Origin: Maledivibacter halophilus
GTDB taxonomy: Bacteria; Bacillota; Clostridia; Peptostreptococcales; Caminicellaceae
Direction: 5' to 3'
DNA length: 64,000 bases
Assembly (NCBI RefSeq): GCF_900167445.1
Contig: NZ_FUZT01000004.1
Span: 124,001-188,000, forward strand
The notes beneath the pieces were generated by a model. The model had not been told where the DNA came from and searched no databases. It saw only the letters and a program-made list of their open reading frames with translations. This document shows positions 45,871-54,604 of the stretch, in pieces. The position numbers were made by a program, and so were the translations under genes. Numbering within the stretch: position 1 is the stretch's first letter; each line of letters opens with the position of its first letter.

Positions 45871-46866
45871 TTGATAAGATTTGGTGTTATAGGAACTAAT
45901 TGGATTACTGATGAATTTATAAGATGTGCTAAGATAACTAAAAATTTTAAATTGAATGCAGTATATTCCAGAACTAAGGAAAAGGCTGTTAAATTTGCTG
46001 AGAAATATTCAGTTGAAGGAATTTTTACTGATTTAGAATCTATGGCTAAAAGTGATTCAATAGATGCTGTTTATATAGCTAGTCCAAATTCCTGCCATGC
46101 CTATCAGGCGAAGTTATTTTTAGAAAAGAAAAAACATGTTTTATGCGAAAAGCCTATTTGTTCTAATTTACTAGAATTGGAACAAATGATAAAGGCAGCT
46201 AAAGAAAACAAAGTACTATTAATGGAAGCTATGAAATCTTCTTTTCTACCCAATTTTAAAACTATAAAGGAAAATCTTTATAAGATTGGAAAAATAAGAA
46301 GGTATTTCGCGAACTACTGTCAATATTCTTCTAGATATGATAGATATAAATCGGGAAAAAATCCAAACACCTTTAATCCAGAGTTTTCAAATGGTTCTTT
46401 GATGGATATAGGAGTTTATTGTATACATCCCTTGATACATTTGTTTGGTAAGCCCAATAGCATTTGTGCAAGGGGAGTTATACTAGAGTCAGGGGTTGAC
46501 GGAGAGGGAAGCTTAATATTAACCTATGATGATATGGATGCTATAATAATACATTCTAAAATAGCTAATTCAGCTCTTCCCAGTGAAATACAAGGAGAAG
46601 AAGGGAATATAATAATTGATAAGATACATACTCCAGAAAGCATAAAGATATTATATAAAAATGGGGAAGAGGAAGATATTACAGTTCCTCAGTCAAAGGA
46701 CAATATGTACTATGAAGCAAAGGAGTTTATAGACCTTATTAAGGCAGGTAAAACAGAATCCAGTGTAAATTCCTATACTATTTCTAGAAGTGCAATGGAA
46801 GTGCTGGAAAAAGCCAGGAAACAAATGGGTGTTATTTATCCTGCTGACAAATGGAATAATAAATAA
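45871..46866 (+). CDS. Gfo/Idh/MocA family NAD(P)-dependent oxidoreductase
   Basis: A 331-aa dehydrogenase. N-terminal Rossmann fold with GVIGTNWITDEF, AVYSRTKEKAV for the adenosine ribose and IASPNSCHAYQA; catalytic EKP at 93-95 (VLCEKPICSN); C-terminal substrate domain with GSLMDIGVYCIHPLIHLFG. The family oxidises or reduces many sugars and cyclitols and includes 1,5-anhydro-D-fructose reductase, which makes an anhydro-hexitol. That would fit an anhydro-sugar pathway, but identity is unproven. The start is TTG at 45871 after GGAGGGGATC. Last gene of the radical-enzyme operon; a terminator follows. Confidence 0.87.
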   Translation: MIRFGVIGTNWITDEFIRCAKITKNFKLNAVYSRTKEKAVKFAEKYSVEGIFTDLESMAKSDSIDAVYIASPNSCHAYQAKLFLEKKKHVLCEKPICSNLLELEQMIKAAKENKVLLMEAMKSSFLPNFKTIKENLYKIGKIRRYFANYCQYSSRYDRYKSGKNPNTFNPEFSNGSLMDIGVYCIHPLIHLFGKPNSICARGVILESGVDGEGSLILTYDDMDAIIIHSKIANSALPSEIQGEEGNIIIDKIHTPESIKILYKNGEEEDITVPQSKDNMYYEAKEFIDLIKAGKTESSVNSYTISRSAMEVLEKARKQMGVIYPADKWNNK

Positions 46867-46886
46867 TAAATTAAAGATACTTTATT

Positions 46887-46916
46887 GAAAAGCCTAAAAA
46901 TAGGCTTTTCTTATTT
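46887..46916 (+). terminator. Terminator of the radical-enzyme operon
   Basis: GAAAAGCCTA / TAGGCTTTTC with a 4-base loop, followed by TTATTT. Confidence 0.8.
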
Positions 46917-46990
46917 CCAAGGAAATATGTTTTAATATATAGAATAAAGGGTATGTTTTTCATGTGAATTGTTTTTAAGGAGGACTAAAT

Positions 46991-48253
46991 ATGCTAAGGG
47001 ATATTATAGACATTATATTAGTCAGTGCAGAAAATTCATTTTTGCAAGTGGGAGTATTTGTAGGTGCAGTTTTACTTCTCTTTGGGTATATTGATTATAA
47101 AAAGTCCGGTGAATTTGTAAGAAAAATAGAGGAATCAAAGAAGTGGCAACCGGTTTTAGGGGCGGCTTTGGGTTTAACTCCGGGATGTGGAGGAGCAATA
47201 TTTGTTATGCCCCTATTTGTTAAAGGAAAAGTAAGCTTTGGGACTGTAGTTGCAACTTTAATAGCAACTATGGGTGATTCTGCCTTTGTAATAATTTCCA
47301 CATTACCTTTCCATTATATTTTAGTTAGTATATTTTCATTTATTGCGGCTATAATAACAGGTTACATTGTGGATTATTATAAAATTGGAGATAAACTATT
47401 ATTAAGAATGAAAAAATTACCTGAGGGTGAAATAGAGAAAATCCATGAAAAAGCTGACCATATAACACAAAACTATGAGTGTAAAAATATGAAGGAATGT
47501 AAAATAGATTTGATTTCCCATATAGGCCATGGTGAAGGAGATGAAATTGACATAGCCCTTCACCATAAAGCTAAGGGTCATCAGGATTATAATTCAATTG
47601 GATATAAAATCACCCATAAGGGATATGGAGTTTATTGGATAGTTATAACATTAGGGTTAATCTTGGGCATAGCCCTGTTATTTCAAGTAGATGTAAATGG
47701 GTTATTTATACCTAATTTAGGAACTATAATAGGTATTGGTGGAACTTTTTTCTCTATATTCCTTATGATTATGGGAAAGAAGTTTATACAGGATGAAACC
47801 CACGAAGAAGCTGAACTTAAGATTATGTCTTTAAAAGAAACTTTAATTCATAGTGCCCAGGAAACTGCCTTTGTATCAACTTGGGTTTATGTAGCCTATT
47901 TGATTTATGAGATAGGAGTATTTTCATTAGGAGGAGGCAATTATGCAGCTGGAGAAGTTATTATGACTGATGTTATGACTTCTGCAGGATTTACAGCTGT
48001 TCTAGTAGGGGCGTTAATAGGATTAATTCCTGGCTGTGGACCACAGGTGATTTTTGTAACATTATTTACTAAAGGAACTATACCTTTTGCTGCCCTTTTA
48101 GCTAATGCTATATCCCAAGATGGAGATGCTTTATTCCCTCTACTAGCAATTGATAAGAGATCTTCTTTATGGGCTTCTATAATAACTACTATACCAGCAA
48201 TTGTTTTAGGTATAATAATTTATTATCTAGAATTAAATTTTAATTTTTTTTAA
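46991..48253 (+). CDS. Putative 10-TM metal transporter (ArsP_2 / putative manganese transporter family)
   Basis: A 420-aa integral membrane protein with two related halves, each holding a PGCG motif: LGLTPGCGGAIFVMPLFVKG (near 60) and IGLIPGCGPQVIFVTLFTKG (near 345). A hydrophilic central loop of about 75 residues is rich in histidine and acid residues (HIGHGEGDEIDIALHHKAKGH), as expected for a metal-binding loop. The family is annotated as arsenic/heavy-metal efflux or manganese transport without firm biochemistry. AAGGAGG precedes the ATG. A cobalamin riboswitch starts about 90 bp after the stop, so cobalt is an attractive but unproven cargo. Confidence 0.8.
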   Translation: MLRDIIDIILVSAENSFLQVGVFVGAVLLLFGYIDYKKSGEFVRKIEESKKWQPVLGAALGLTPGCGGAIFVMPLFVKGKVSFGTVVATLIATMGDSAFVIISTLPFHYILVSIFSFIAAIITGYIVDYYKIGDKLLLRMKKLPEGEIEKIHEKADHITQNYECKNMKECKIDLISHIGHGEGDEIDIALHHKAKGHQDYNSIGYKITHKGYGVYWIVITLGLILGIALLFQVDVNGLFIPNLGTIIGIGGTFFSIFLMIMGKKFIQDETHEEAELKIMSLKETLIHSAQETAFVSTWVYVAYLIYEIGVFSLGGGNYAAGEVIMTDVMTSAGFTAVLVGALIGLIPGCGPQVIFVTLFTKGTIPFAALLANAISQDGDALFPLLAIDKRSSLWASIITTIPAIVLGIIIYYLELNFNFF

Positions 48254-48296
48254 TGTAAAGATTTAAGAAACGATTTCAATTTTTTTACTCTAGACC

Positions 48297-48325
48297 TTGT
48301 ATTTTAATATAAACTATTATATAAT
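48297..48325 (+). promoter_or_regulatory. Promoter of the cobalamin riboswitch RNA
   Basis: TTGTAT (48297-48302), 17 bases, TATAAT (48320-48325), about 20 bases before the first paired base of the riboswitch. The RNA thus has its own start, independent of the metal transporter gene. Confidence 0.65.
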
Positions 48326-48345
48326 TAAATTGGACAGCAGAATAG

Positions 48346-48515
48346 AGATGTAGGTGCCTCAAAGGAGGATAAAAGGGAAGTACGGTGTGAATCCGTCACA
48401 GCCCCCGCTACTGTAAACGCAGACGAAACCTCATTACTAGCCACTAGGATTCTGGGAAGGCGAGGGAGTAGGTTGAAGTGTGAGTCAGGAAACCTGCCTA
48501 TGTTATTTTACATCT
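48346..48515 (+). ncRNA. Cobalamin (B12) riboswitch with no gene behind it
   Basis: P1 pairs AGATGTA (48346-48352) with TACATCT (48509-48515). The core shows GTAGGTGCCTC, GGGAAGTACGGTG, AATCCGTCACAGCCCCCGC and TACTGTAAACG. The B12-box region reads GCCACTAGGATTCTGGGAAG, then GTGAGTCAGGAAACCTGCC. All are hallmarks of the AdoCbl-type riboswitch. A terminator follows at 48561. No gene of recognised function lies on this strand until 53.4 kb; the next genes run the other way. GGAGGG at 48518-48523 and a TTG at 48534 could open a 15-codon frame that ends inside the terminator stem. Confidence 0.9.
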
Positions 48516-48560
48516 TCGGAGGGAAGAATAGTTTTGTTATTATCTGAATTTATAAAATAC

Positions 48561-48595
48561 AAATCTAGCCCTCTAAGCTAGATTTTTATATTTTG
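48561..48595 (+). terminator. Terminator behind the riboswitch
   Basis: AAATCTAGC / GCTAGATTT with a 7-base loop, followed by a T-rich tract. It may be the expression platform or the plain end of a short RNA. Confidence 0.82.
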
Positions 48596-48727
48596 TATAA
48601 TCTTTAGATAAGCTATATCAAACAATTATTTTGCCAAGGCAGTTAAATATTTATAGTCATTGAAGCATTTACTTTGTCAAGTGAGTAAATGAATATACCT
48701 ACCGTATCTTGTTTTGTTGTCCCTTTT

Positions 48728-49603
48728 TTAATGCTTAGGATTTTCTTTATTGAACCATATCCTAGGATAACCAATCTTTAAATTCCTTTCATTAAATATC
48801 CTTAATACGGTTTCATAAGTCCTATTTCTAATAGACCATTTGTAGTGGGGAAGTACTACTCCAGTTATTATGTATTTTGCGCCTCCTTGTAGCCCATCTA
48901 GTGATATTACTCCAACTAAATCAAATTCTGAATAATTTGTATTTCCAATTCTATATAGTCTGTCTTCGTATTTTTCATTTATAATGGAACAAACATCCTT
49001 TAAAGCTTTTTCTACTTCGTCATGATTTTGTTCAAAGGGAACTATTACTTCAATAATTACTCTTGATTTTTCCTTATAATAATTTTTTAAGGTTTTTATT
49101 TCGCCATTGGGAATATATATTTTGGTTAGAGACCATTCTCTTATGGCAGTTGCTCTAAGACCGATCTCTTCAACGGTACCAAAAAATTTTTCGTTTATGG
49201 CAACAAAATCTCCCACTTTCATTTGTCTTTCAAAAAGTAAAAAAAATCCGTTTATAAAGTCCTTAATTAAATTTTGAGCTCCTAAACCAGCCACTAAAGT
49301 AAAGATTCCAGCACCAGTAAGTATTGTGGCTTTTTTTATCAGTCCAAATTCACTCATAATAGTTAAAACTGCAAAGGTCATTATAAAATATGCGGCTACT
49401 GAATCTACAATGCTTTTCAAAGTTTTTTCTCTTTGTTCATTAAATTTTGTAATTTCAATGGTTTTTGCAGTTAGAAGCATTATAAGTTTTATTAAAATAA
49501 AAGCTAAAACAAGTACAATAATTGATGAAACAAAAGGTTTAATTCCTATACTAATTTTATCTATATTTAAATTTTTTAGCTCCTCAATAACATTTAGATT
49601 CAC
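48728..49603 (-). CDS. MscS family mechanosensitive ion channel
   Basis: A 291-aa channel that opens under membrane tension to release solutes during osmotic down-shock. Three hydrophobic segments (about 25-48, 65-88, 90-115) are followed by the pore helix region ILTGAGIFTLVAGLGAQNLIKDFINGFFLLFE and the beta domain VGDFVAINEKFFGTVEEIGLRATAIRE with IYIPNGEI, the MscS signature. The C-terminal vestibule domain runs to residue ~285. Length is near that of E. coli MscS. GAGGTG lies before the ATG. Transcripts reading past the cobalamin riboswitch would be antisense to its 3' end. Confidence 0.92.
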   Translation of the reverse strand: MNLNVIEELKNLNIDKISIGIKPFVSSIIVLVLAFILIKLIMLLTAKTIEITKFNEQREKTLKSIVDSVAAYFIMTFAVLTIMSEFGLIKKATILTGAGIFTLVAGLGAQNLIKDFINGFFLLFERQMKVGDFVAINEKFFGTVEEIGLRATAIREWSLTKIYIPNGEIKTLKNYYKEKSRVIIEVIVPFEQNHDEVEKALKDVCSIINEKYEDRLYRIGNTNYSEFDLVGVISLDGLQGGAKYIITGVVLPHYKWSIRNRTYETVLRIFNERNLKIGYPRIWFNKENPKH

Positions 49604-49654
49604 TTAATCACCTCTACAATATACAAGGACTGATTTCTATTTAAATTTCAGCTT

Positions 49655-49730
49655 AGATTATTTATAGAAAGTTTGAAAAGCTGCAAGTAATTAAGCTGCA
49701 GTAGATTTTTAAATTTTCTATGAATAATCT
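49655..49730. repeat. Long hairpin upstream of mscS
   Basis: AGATTATTTATAGAAA (49655-49670) pairs with TTTCTATGAATAATCT (49715-49730) with one G-T pair. Inside, CTGCA and TGCAG continue the stem. It has no T-run in the mscS direction and is distinct from the glnA terminator. It may be a second kind of palindromic element or a leader structure. Confidence 0.55.
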
Positions 49731-49808
49731 GGTTTTAATATTATATATGTTTTCCTGTATGGTTTTTAATATACAGATAATAGGGATGGAAAAGAATGAA
49801 TAAAAAAA

Positions 49809-49838
49809 GAATATGTTCTTAGAAAAAAGAACATATTC
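49809..49838 (-). terminator. Terminator of the glutamine synthetase gene
   Basis: Perfect arms GAATATGTTCTT and AAGAACATATTC, followed on the minus strand by seven T residues. Confidence 0.88.
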
Positions 49839-49847
49839 AGGATTTTG

Positions 49848-51755
49848 CTATTCCATTTTAAATAGATTTCGTTTATAGCTTGCATACAATTTTTTTAATT
49901 GTATAATCTTTTCACTCATTTCTATTTGTAATTCAGATACTAAATCATATTCCATATTATGAATGGCTTCTCTTATCCTAGTAAAGAGACATTTTTGAGT
50001 AAGACTGTCTTTCATCAAATAGGTTCTAAGATGATTTATTTTTTCCCAATTTACTACGTCTAAATCAGTGGCAAATTCTATGTCATGAACTTTCTTACAT
50101 TCTCTTACTATATCTATATTTTGAGGAATTATTCTATTTTTTAATTCAGTAGTCCATTGTATTAATGCACTGGTTTTAAATGAAGCAATAATTTTTTCTG
50201 TGAAAACGTCATTTTGTGAAAGGGTTTTAAGCTTTTCAGGGTATTTATCTAGATTACATATGTTTTCCCAAACAGTGGCTGGTGGAAGTCCAAATAATTT
50301 GTTTCTTTCTTCTTCTGTATAATATTCAAAGACATTATATTCGCTTCTGTAGGCTCTGTCTTTTTCAAGATAAAAGCCTTCTTCACCAGCTGATTTTGAA
50401 AATTCCTTTTCTAATTCTTCATTAGATTTACCAGATGAAATAACTGCTTTAATTCCGTCTAACATAGCTTGATAGATTGCAGCAGTGGCTAAATAAGTAT
50501 TAGTTGTTGGGTTTGGAACTCTGACTTCGAACCTAGTAGCCAATGGATTATTAAAATCTCTTATTAAGCCTACTAAAATAGTACGATTCCTGGAAAGAGT
50601 ATCAACTTTATGACCAATGGAAGATACAATACAAACAGGAGCTTCAAATCCTGGTTTCAATCTATTTAATGCATCATTTGTAGAAGTTATAAATGGGTTG
50701 ACAACTTCGTAATTTTTAAGAAAACCCATTAATCCTCCCCAACCAATAGAACTCATAAAATGCTCAGTCATGTCAGAAGTATTGAACAAATTACTTATTG
50801 AACCATCTTTTAATTTTACAGCTGCTCCAACATGGGTATGTTCGCCACTGCCAGCAACTCCTTCTATTGGTTTTGCTAAAAATGTAACATCAAGACCATG
50901 AGAAACAAAGGTTTCCTTTATAATATCCTTTGCAAAAAGTTCATTATCCGCTGTCTGCATAGGATTACTATATTTCCAATCAATTTCAAGTTGTTCCATT
51001 ATATGAGTAAATTTTCCATCTTTGGTTAATGACGATGGTATACCTCCAACTTCCTTATGTCCCATTTCAGCTTCATAATCATATTTATTTAATAGGAGTA
51101 ATGATTTTTCAAGGGCAGTTCGAACAGGGCCAACTGTGCGTTTCCAATATTGTTCTTTTAGTATTTGAGAAGTAGATAAATGTTCAAAAACGGCTCTATC
51201 ACCGGGAGTTTGAACCCAAAACTCCAGTTCGGTAGCAGTAGTAAGCAATATATTATCAATGGCATCAGAAGAACCTAGATTTAATTCTTCAATAAAAGAT
51301 TTATTATTTTTAATAAGATTTTTAATTTCTTTTTTAAAATTATCTGCTGCAGATTTTAGAATAGAACGTGATCCAACTAATTTACCATCATGTTTTAAGT
51401 AAGATGGAATTAGTAAAGTTCCAGTTGGAAGATTTGTTTCACAGTCTATGAAATTATAGTTATAATCAATAAACCATTTAACCTCAAGATCTGGTATTAT
51501 ATCAACCTTTGCATTGTTCAATTCAGCTATTTCTGGTAAAAAAACACTAGAACCATCAGTTTGAACGCCGTTAGCTAAGAAATTATCTATGTCATCGAGC
51601 ATTATATCTATAGGGATCTTAGCATCTGTATTATTATTACCAAGGTCAACAGCCACAAGTGACACAAATTTTATTTCTTTGTGATCTTTAAGTAAGGATT
51701 TTAAAGTTTTAGAATCATGTTCTTTTGGAGGAATAAAATATATAAGTTTATCCAT
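49848..51755 (-). CDS. glnA: Glutamine synthetase, long clostridial form
   Basis: A 635-aa ATP-dependent enzyme making glutamine from glutamate and ammonia. Seen: QTDGSSVFLPE in the beta-grasp part, the metal-binding TATELEFWVQTP and YEAEMGHKEVGGIPSS blocks, GVAGSGEHTHVGAAV (catalytic histidine region), NRTILVGLIRDFNNPLATRFEVRVPNPTTNTYLATAA (nucleotide and arginine region), and a C-terminal helical extension of about 130 residues (KSFKT to KME). Typical GlnA is ~445-470 aa, so this is a long-form enzyme of a type present in some Firmicutes. The ATG at 51755 follows AAAGAGGTG; the longer frame has no site. Ammonia assimilation fits an amino-acid fermenter. Confidence 0.88.
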   Translation of the reverse strand: MDKLIYFIPPKEHDSKTLKSLLKDHKEIKFVSLVAVDLGNNNTDAKIPIDIMLDDIDNFLANGVQTDGSSVFLPEIAELNNAKVDIIPDLEVKWFIDYNYNFIDCETNLPTGTLLIPSYLKHDGKLVGSRSILKSAADNFKKEIKNLIKNNKSFIEELNLGSSDAIDNILLTTATELEFWVQTPGDRAVFEHLSTSQILKEQYWKRTVGPVRTALEKSLLLLNKYDYEAEMGHKEVGGIPSSLTKDGKFTHIMEQLEIDWKYSNPMQTADNELFAKDIIKETFVSHGLDVTFLAKPIEGVAGSGEHTHVGAAVKLKDGSISNLFNTSDMTEHFMSSIGWGGLMGFLKNYEVVNPFITSTNDALNRLKPGFEAPVCIVSSIGHKVDTLSRNRTILVGLIRDFNNPLATRFEVRVPNPTTNTYLATAAIYQAMLDGIKAVISSGKSNEELEKEFSKSAGEEGFYLEKDRAYRSEYNVFEYYTEEERNKLFGLPPATVWENICNLDKYPEKLKTLSQNDVFTEKIIASFKTSALIQWTTELKNRIIPQNIDIVRECKKVHDIEFATDLDVVNWEKINHLRTYLMKDSLTQKCLFTRIREAIHNMEYDLVSELQIEMSEKIIQLKKLYASYKRNLFKME

Positions 51756-51979
51756 TGAAACACCTCTTTCATTTTCTTTCATCTTTTTTAATATTATGAA
51801 CAATTATAGCATATATTAATAAAATGTAAAGATATATGCAAAAAACAGATAACGTTTTCAACTTAAAATTACATGTTTTAGAGAGAAATACTGAAATAAA
51901 GCAAGTCAAATTTAAGTATAACAAAATTCGTATTATAACGAACAATTTATAAAAAAACATAAAGAATATTTATTTTTTA

Positions 51980-53041
51980 TTACTTTGTATGTTTTTTGAA
52001 ACCCGGTATTATATCCATTTTTTGAAGAGCTAGGATAGAAATTACAATTATTGGTCCCAAAATAATTCCAATAAACCCAAAGAGTTTAATGCCTATATAT
52101 ATAGACATTAATGTAACCAATGGATATAAACCTATTTGTGTACTTAATATTTTAGGTTCAAGGGTTTGTCTTACAATGGTAACTGTTAAATATAGTATAA
52201 GAAGGAAGATGGCAGTATTATAATCATTTGCCAAAAGTTTAATTACTATCCATGGTATGTATATAGAGCCAGAACCTAAAACTGGCAAAGCGTCAACAAA
52301 ACTTATTATAAATGCAATAAGAATTGAATAATTTACTCCTATTATTGTTAGGCCGATTACACTTTCAATAAAGGTTATAGACATAAGTATCAATTGAGCT
52401 TTAATATATCCTAAAAGAGCAAAAATTAAGTCATCCTTTAAAATTTTAAATTTTTTATTTCTAAATACTGAACTAGGAATATATAATCTAATAAATTTAT
52501 ATATTTTTTCTTTATCCTTTGAAATAAAGAAAGCTGATAGCAAAGTAAACAATATGAATAATAGAAAATTTGGTATTGCTGTTACAAAATTTAATGTTGA
52601 TGTAGCCAATACACCTAAATGCTTTATTAGTGAATTAAAAAAATTGTACAGTGTTTCATATATTGACTTAGCTATATTGGGTGAAATACCTATTGAAAAA
52701 GTTTGGAACTTATTGTTAAGATATCCAATAAAATCATTTACCTTTAGCTTTAAGTCTGGAAGTCTGTTAGAAAGATTTGTCAATTCTGAGATCAATAGTC
52801 CACCTAATGAAGAAATCAAAAGTCCAGCTATTAAGACAAAGCTTATGATAGATATAAATGAAGATATACCTCTATATATTTTTAATTTTCTATTTAAGAA
52901 AATTACCATAGGTTCTACAACTATAGATATTATCCATCCAAAAATAAAAGGTAAAAGAAGAACTATAGATTTTGCAATTATAATATAAATTAAAATTAAT
53001 ATAAAAATTATCATGAGTTTAGAAATTACTATATTGTTCAT
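51980..53041 (-). CDS. AI-2E family (YtvI-like) membrane protein
   Basis: A 353-aa integral membrane protein with about seven to eight hydrophobic segments of the PF01594 fold. Seen: the N-terminal hydrophobic pair followed by a soluble region (SNRLPDLKLKVNDFIGYLNNKFQTF), IAFIISFVDALPVLGSGSIYIPWIVIKLL and QTLEPKILSTQIGLYPLVTLMSIYIGIKLFG. These are the family's two signature blocks. Size and the lack of a long tail are like the sporulation protein YtvI. The proposed export of autoinducer-2 is doubtful for most members. GGAGG lies before the ATG (minus strand). It stands alone. Confidence 0.85.
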   Translation of the reverse strand: MNNIVISKLMIIFILILIYIIIAKSIVLLLPFIFGWIISIVVEPMVIFLNRKLKIYRGISSFISIISFVLIAGLLISSLGGLLISELTNLSNRLPDLKLKVNDFIGYLNNKFQTFSIGISPNIAKSIYETLYNFFNSLIKHLGVLATSTLNFVTAIPNFLLFILFTLLSAFFISKDKEKIYKFIRLYIPSSVFRNKKFKILKDDLIFALLGYIKAQLILMSITFIESVIGLTIIGVNYSILIAFIISFVDALPVLGSGSIYIPWIVIKLLANDYNTAIFLLILYLTVTIVRQTLEPKILSTQIGLYPLVTLMSIYIGIKLFGFIGIILGPIIVISILALQKMDIIPGFKKHTK

Positions 53042-53443
53042 TGTATCCTCCTACATAAATCTTCTGTATTATTATATAATTATTCTAATCATATACATAT
53101 ATTATAAATATTAAACTAAAAAAAAGAAATGGTTTGAATATAATTTTTGAATTTTAGAGCAGTATTACTATATAATTAGTTTTTATAAAGAAGAAAGCTA
53201 TTCAATTGAGCAAATTGCATAATTACCTTCTCGAAAAACTAACTACTACATATTCTTTTAAAATCTCCGAACCTATACCATATATATTATGCGATTTTGC
53301 CAAATTAGAGTTATACAATTTCCTCAATTAACTAAAGAATTTATATAATTATTTGATATACTAATATTAAGTTGTTTCTGGATTTTTAAATGAACAAATT
53401 ATCTTCAAAAAATATTGAATATAAATTATAGGAGGTAGAATAT
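53042..53443. other. Divergent intergenic region with a repeat copy
   Basis: A spacer of about 400 bases between the AI-2E gene (leftward) and threonine aldolase (rightward). It contains the full repeat copy at 53204-53329. Outside it the sequence is AT-rich with no other structure seen. The ltaE ribosome site TAGGAGGTAG ends it. Confidence 0.55.
53204..53329 (+). repeat. Dispersed palindromic repeat, copy 7
   Basis: Starts CAATTGAGCAAATTGCATAA, contains AAAACTAACTACTACATATT and ATTATGCGATTTTGCC, and ends ATACAATTTCCTCAATTA. The outermost bases are also complementary. It aligns almost base for base with copy 2 (3212-3330). Confidence 0.88.
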
Positions 53444-54475
53444 ATGAAAATAATTGATTTGCGTAGTGATACTGTTACTAAACCAACTGACGAAATGAGA
53501 AATGCCATGTTTACAGCAGAGGTAGGAGACGATGTATATGGAGATGATCCTACTGTTAATGAATTAGAAAGAATAGCTGCTAAAGTTGTTGGCAAAGAAG
53601 ATGCATTATTTGTTCCCAGTGGAACCTTTGGAAACCAGTTGGCCGTAATGACCCATACCAAAAGGGGAGATGAGGTGATTTTAGAAAGCAATTCACATAT
53701 AATTATGCATGAAGTAGGAGCCTCTTCAGTAATTGCTGGAGTACAGCTTAGAGCAGTAAAAGGGAAAAATGGAACAATGGATCCTGAGGATGTTAAAAGA
53801 GCCATAAGGGATAAGGATATTCATTTTCCTGATACTGGATTAATATGTATTGAAAATGCTCATTCATGTGGTTCTGTAATAGACATTAGCAATATGAAGG
53901 CAATAAAGGAATTAGCTGTAACTAAAAATATACCTGTTCATTTAGATGGAGCAAGGATATTTAATGCAGCTAAATCCTTAAAAGTAGATGTAAAAGAGGT
54001 TACTAGACATACAGATAGTGTAATGTTCTGTCTATCCAAAGGATTGGCTGCGCCTATAGGTTCTATTTTAGCAGGACATAAAGACTTTATTAAGAAAGCT
54101 AGAAAAAATAGAAAGCTTATGGGTGGAGGTTTAAGACAAGCTGGAGTTATAGCTGCAGCTGGGATAGTAGCTATAGAAAAAATGGTTGATAGATTAGATG
54201 AAGACCATGCAAATTCTAAATATTTAGCTGAAGAACTGTCAAAGTTTGAAGGAATTAATGTTAAGTTTGATAGAAATGATATAAATATGATTTTTTTTGA
54301 ACTAGGTGATGAAATTATTGAGGAAAATCAGTTTGTCTGCAAAATGCTTAAAAAAAATATAAAAATCAATGGTAAAGAAGATGGAGAATATAGATACGTA
54401 ACAAATAAAGATGTTAGTAGAGAAGATATAAAATATGTTCTCAAGCAAATGAAGGAAATATTAAATGAATGTTAA
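53444..54475 (+). CDS. ltaE: Low-specificity L-threonine aldolase
   Basis: A 343-aa PLP enzyme that splits L-threonine and L-allo-threonine to glycine and acetaldehyde. Seen: DLRSDTVTKPTDEMR at the N-terminus, EVGDDVYGDDPTVNELE, FVPSGTFGNQLA, ICIENAHSCGSVID, VHLDGARIFNAA with the PLP aspartate, and the Schiff-base lysine K199 in VMFCLSKGLAAPIGS. Length matches the family. AGGAGGTAG precedes the ATG. It stands alone. It can supply glycine and one-carbon units, joining the serine/folate theme of this window. Confidence 0.93.
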   Translation: MKIIDLRSDTVTKPTDEMRNAMFTAEVGDDVYGDDPTVNELERIAAKVVGKEDALFVPSGTFGNQLAVMTHTKRGDEVILESNSHIIMHEVGASSVIAGVQLRAVKGKNGTMDPEDVKRAIRDKDIHFPDTGLICIENAHSCGSVIDISNMKAIKELAVTKNIPVHLDGARIFNAAKSLKVDVKEVTRHTDSVMFCLSKGLAAPIGSILAGHKDFIKKARKNRKLMGGGLRQAGVIAAAGIVAIEKMVDRLDEDHANSKYLAEELSKFEGINVKFDRNDINMIFFELGDEIIEENQFVCKMLKKNIKINGKEDGEYRYVTNKDVSREDIKYVLKQMKEILNEC

Positions 54476-54541
54476 AAATTTATTCACTTTTGAGTTTTGA
54501 GTCGTGATATTGTATAATTTATTTGTACTTATATTTTTTTA

Positions 54542-54565
54542 TTAAAAGCTGTTTAGAGCTTTTAA
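54542..54565. promoter_or_regulatory. Inverted repeat before fabI
   Basis: TTAAAAGCT / AGCTTTTAA with a 6-base loop, 40 bases before the fabI start. No T-run follows, so it could be an operator or a weak end signal of ltaE. Confidence 0.4.
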
Positions 54566-54604
54566 AATAGGTAAAATTTGTTATACATATTAAGGAGGAA
54601 AAAA

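Noticed and set aside
48534..48581. 15-codon TTG frame after the cobalamin riboswitch
   Set aside because: Too short, with no recognisable product, and it ends inside the terminator stem; kept only as a possible remnant of a lost gene.
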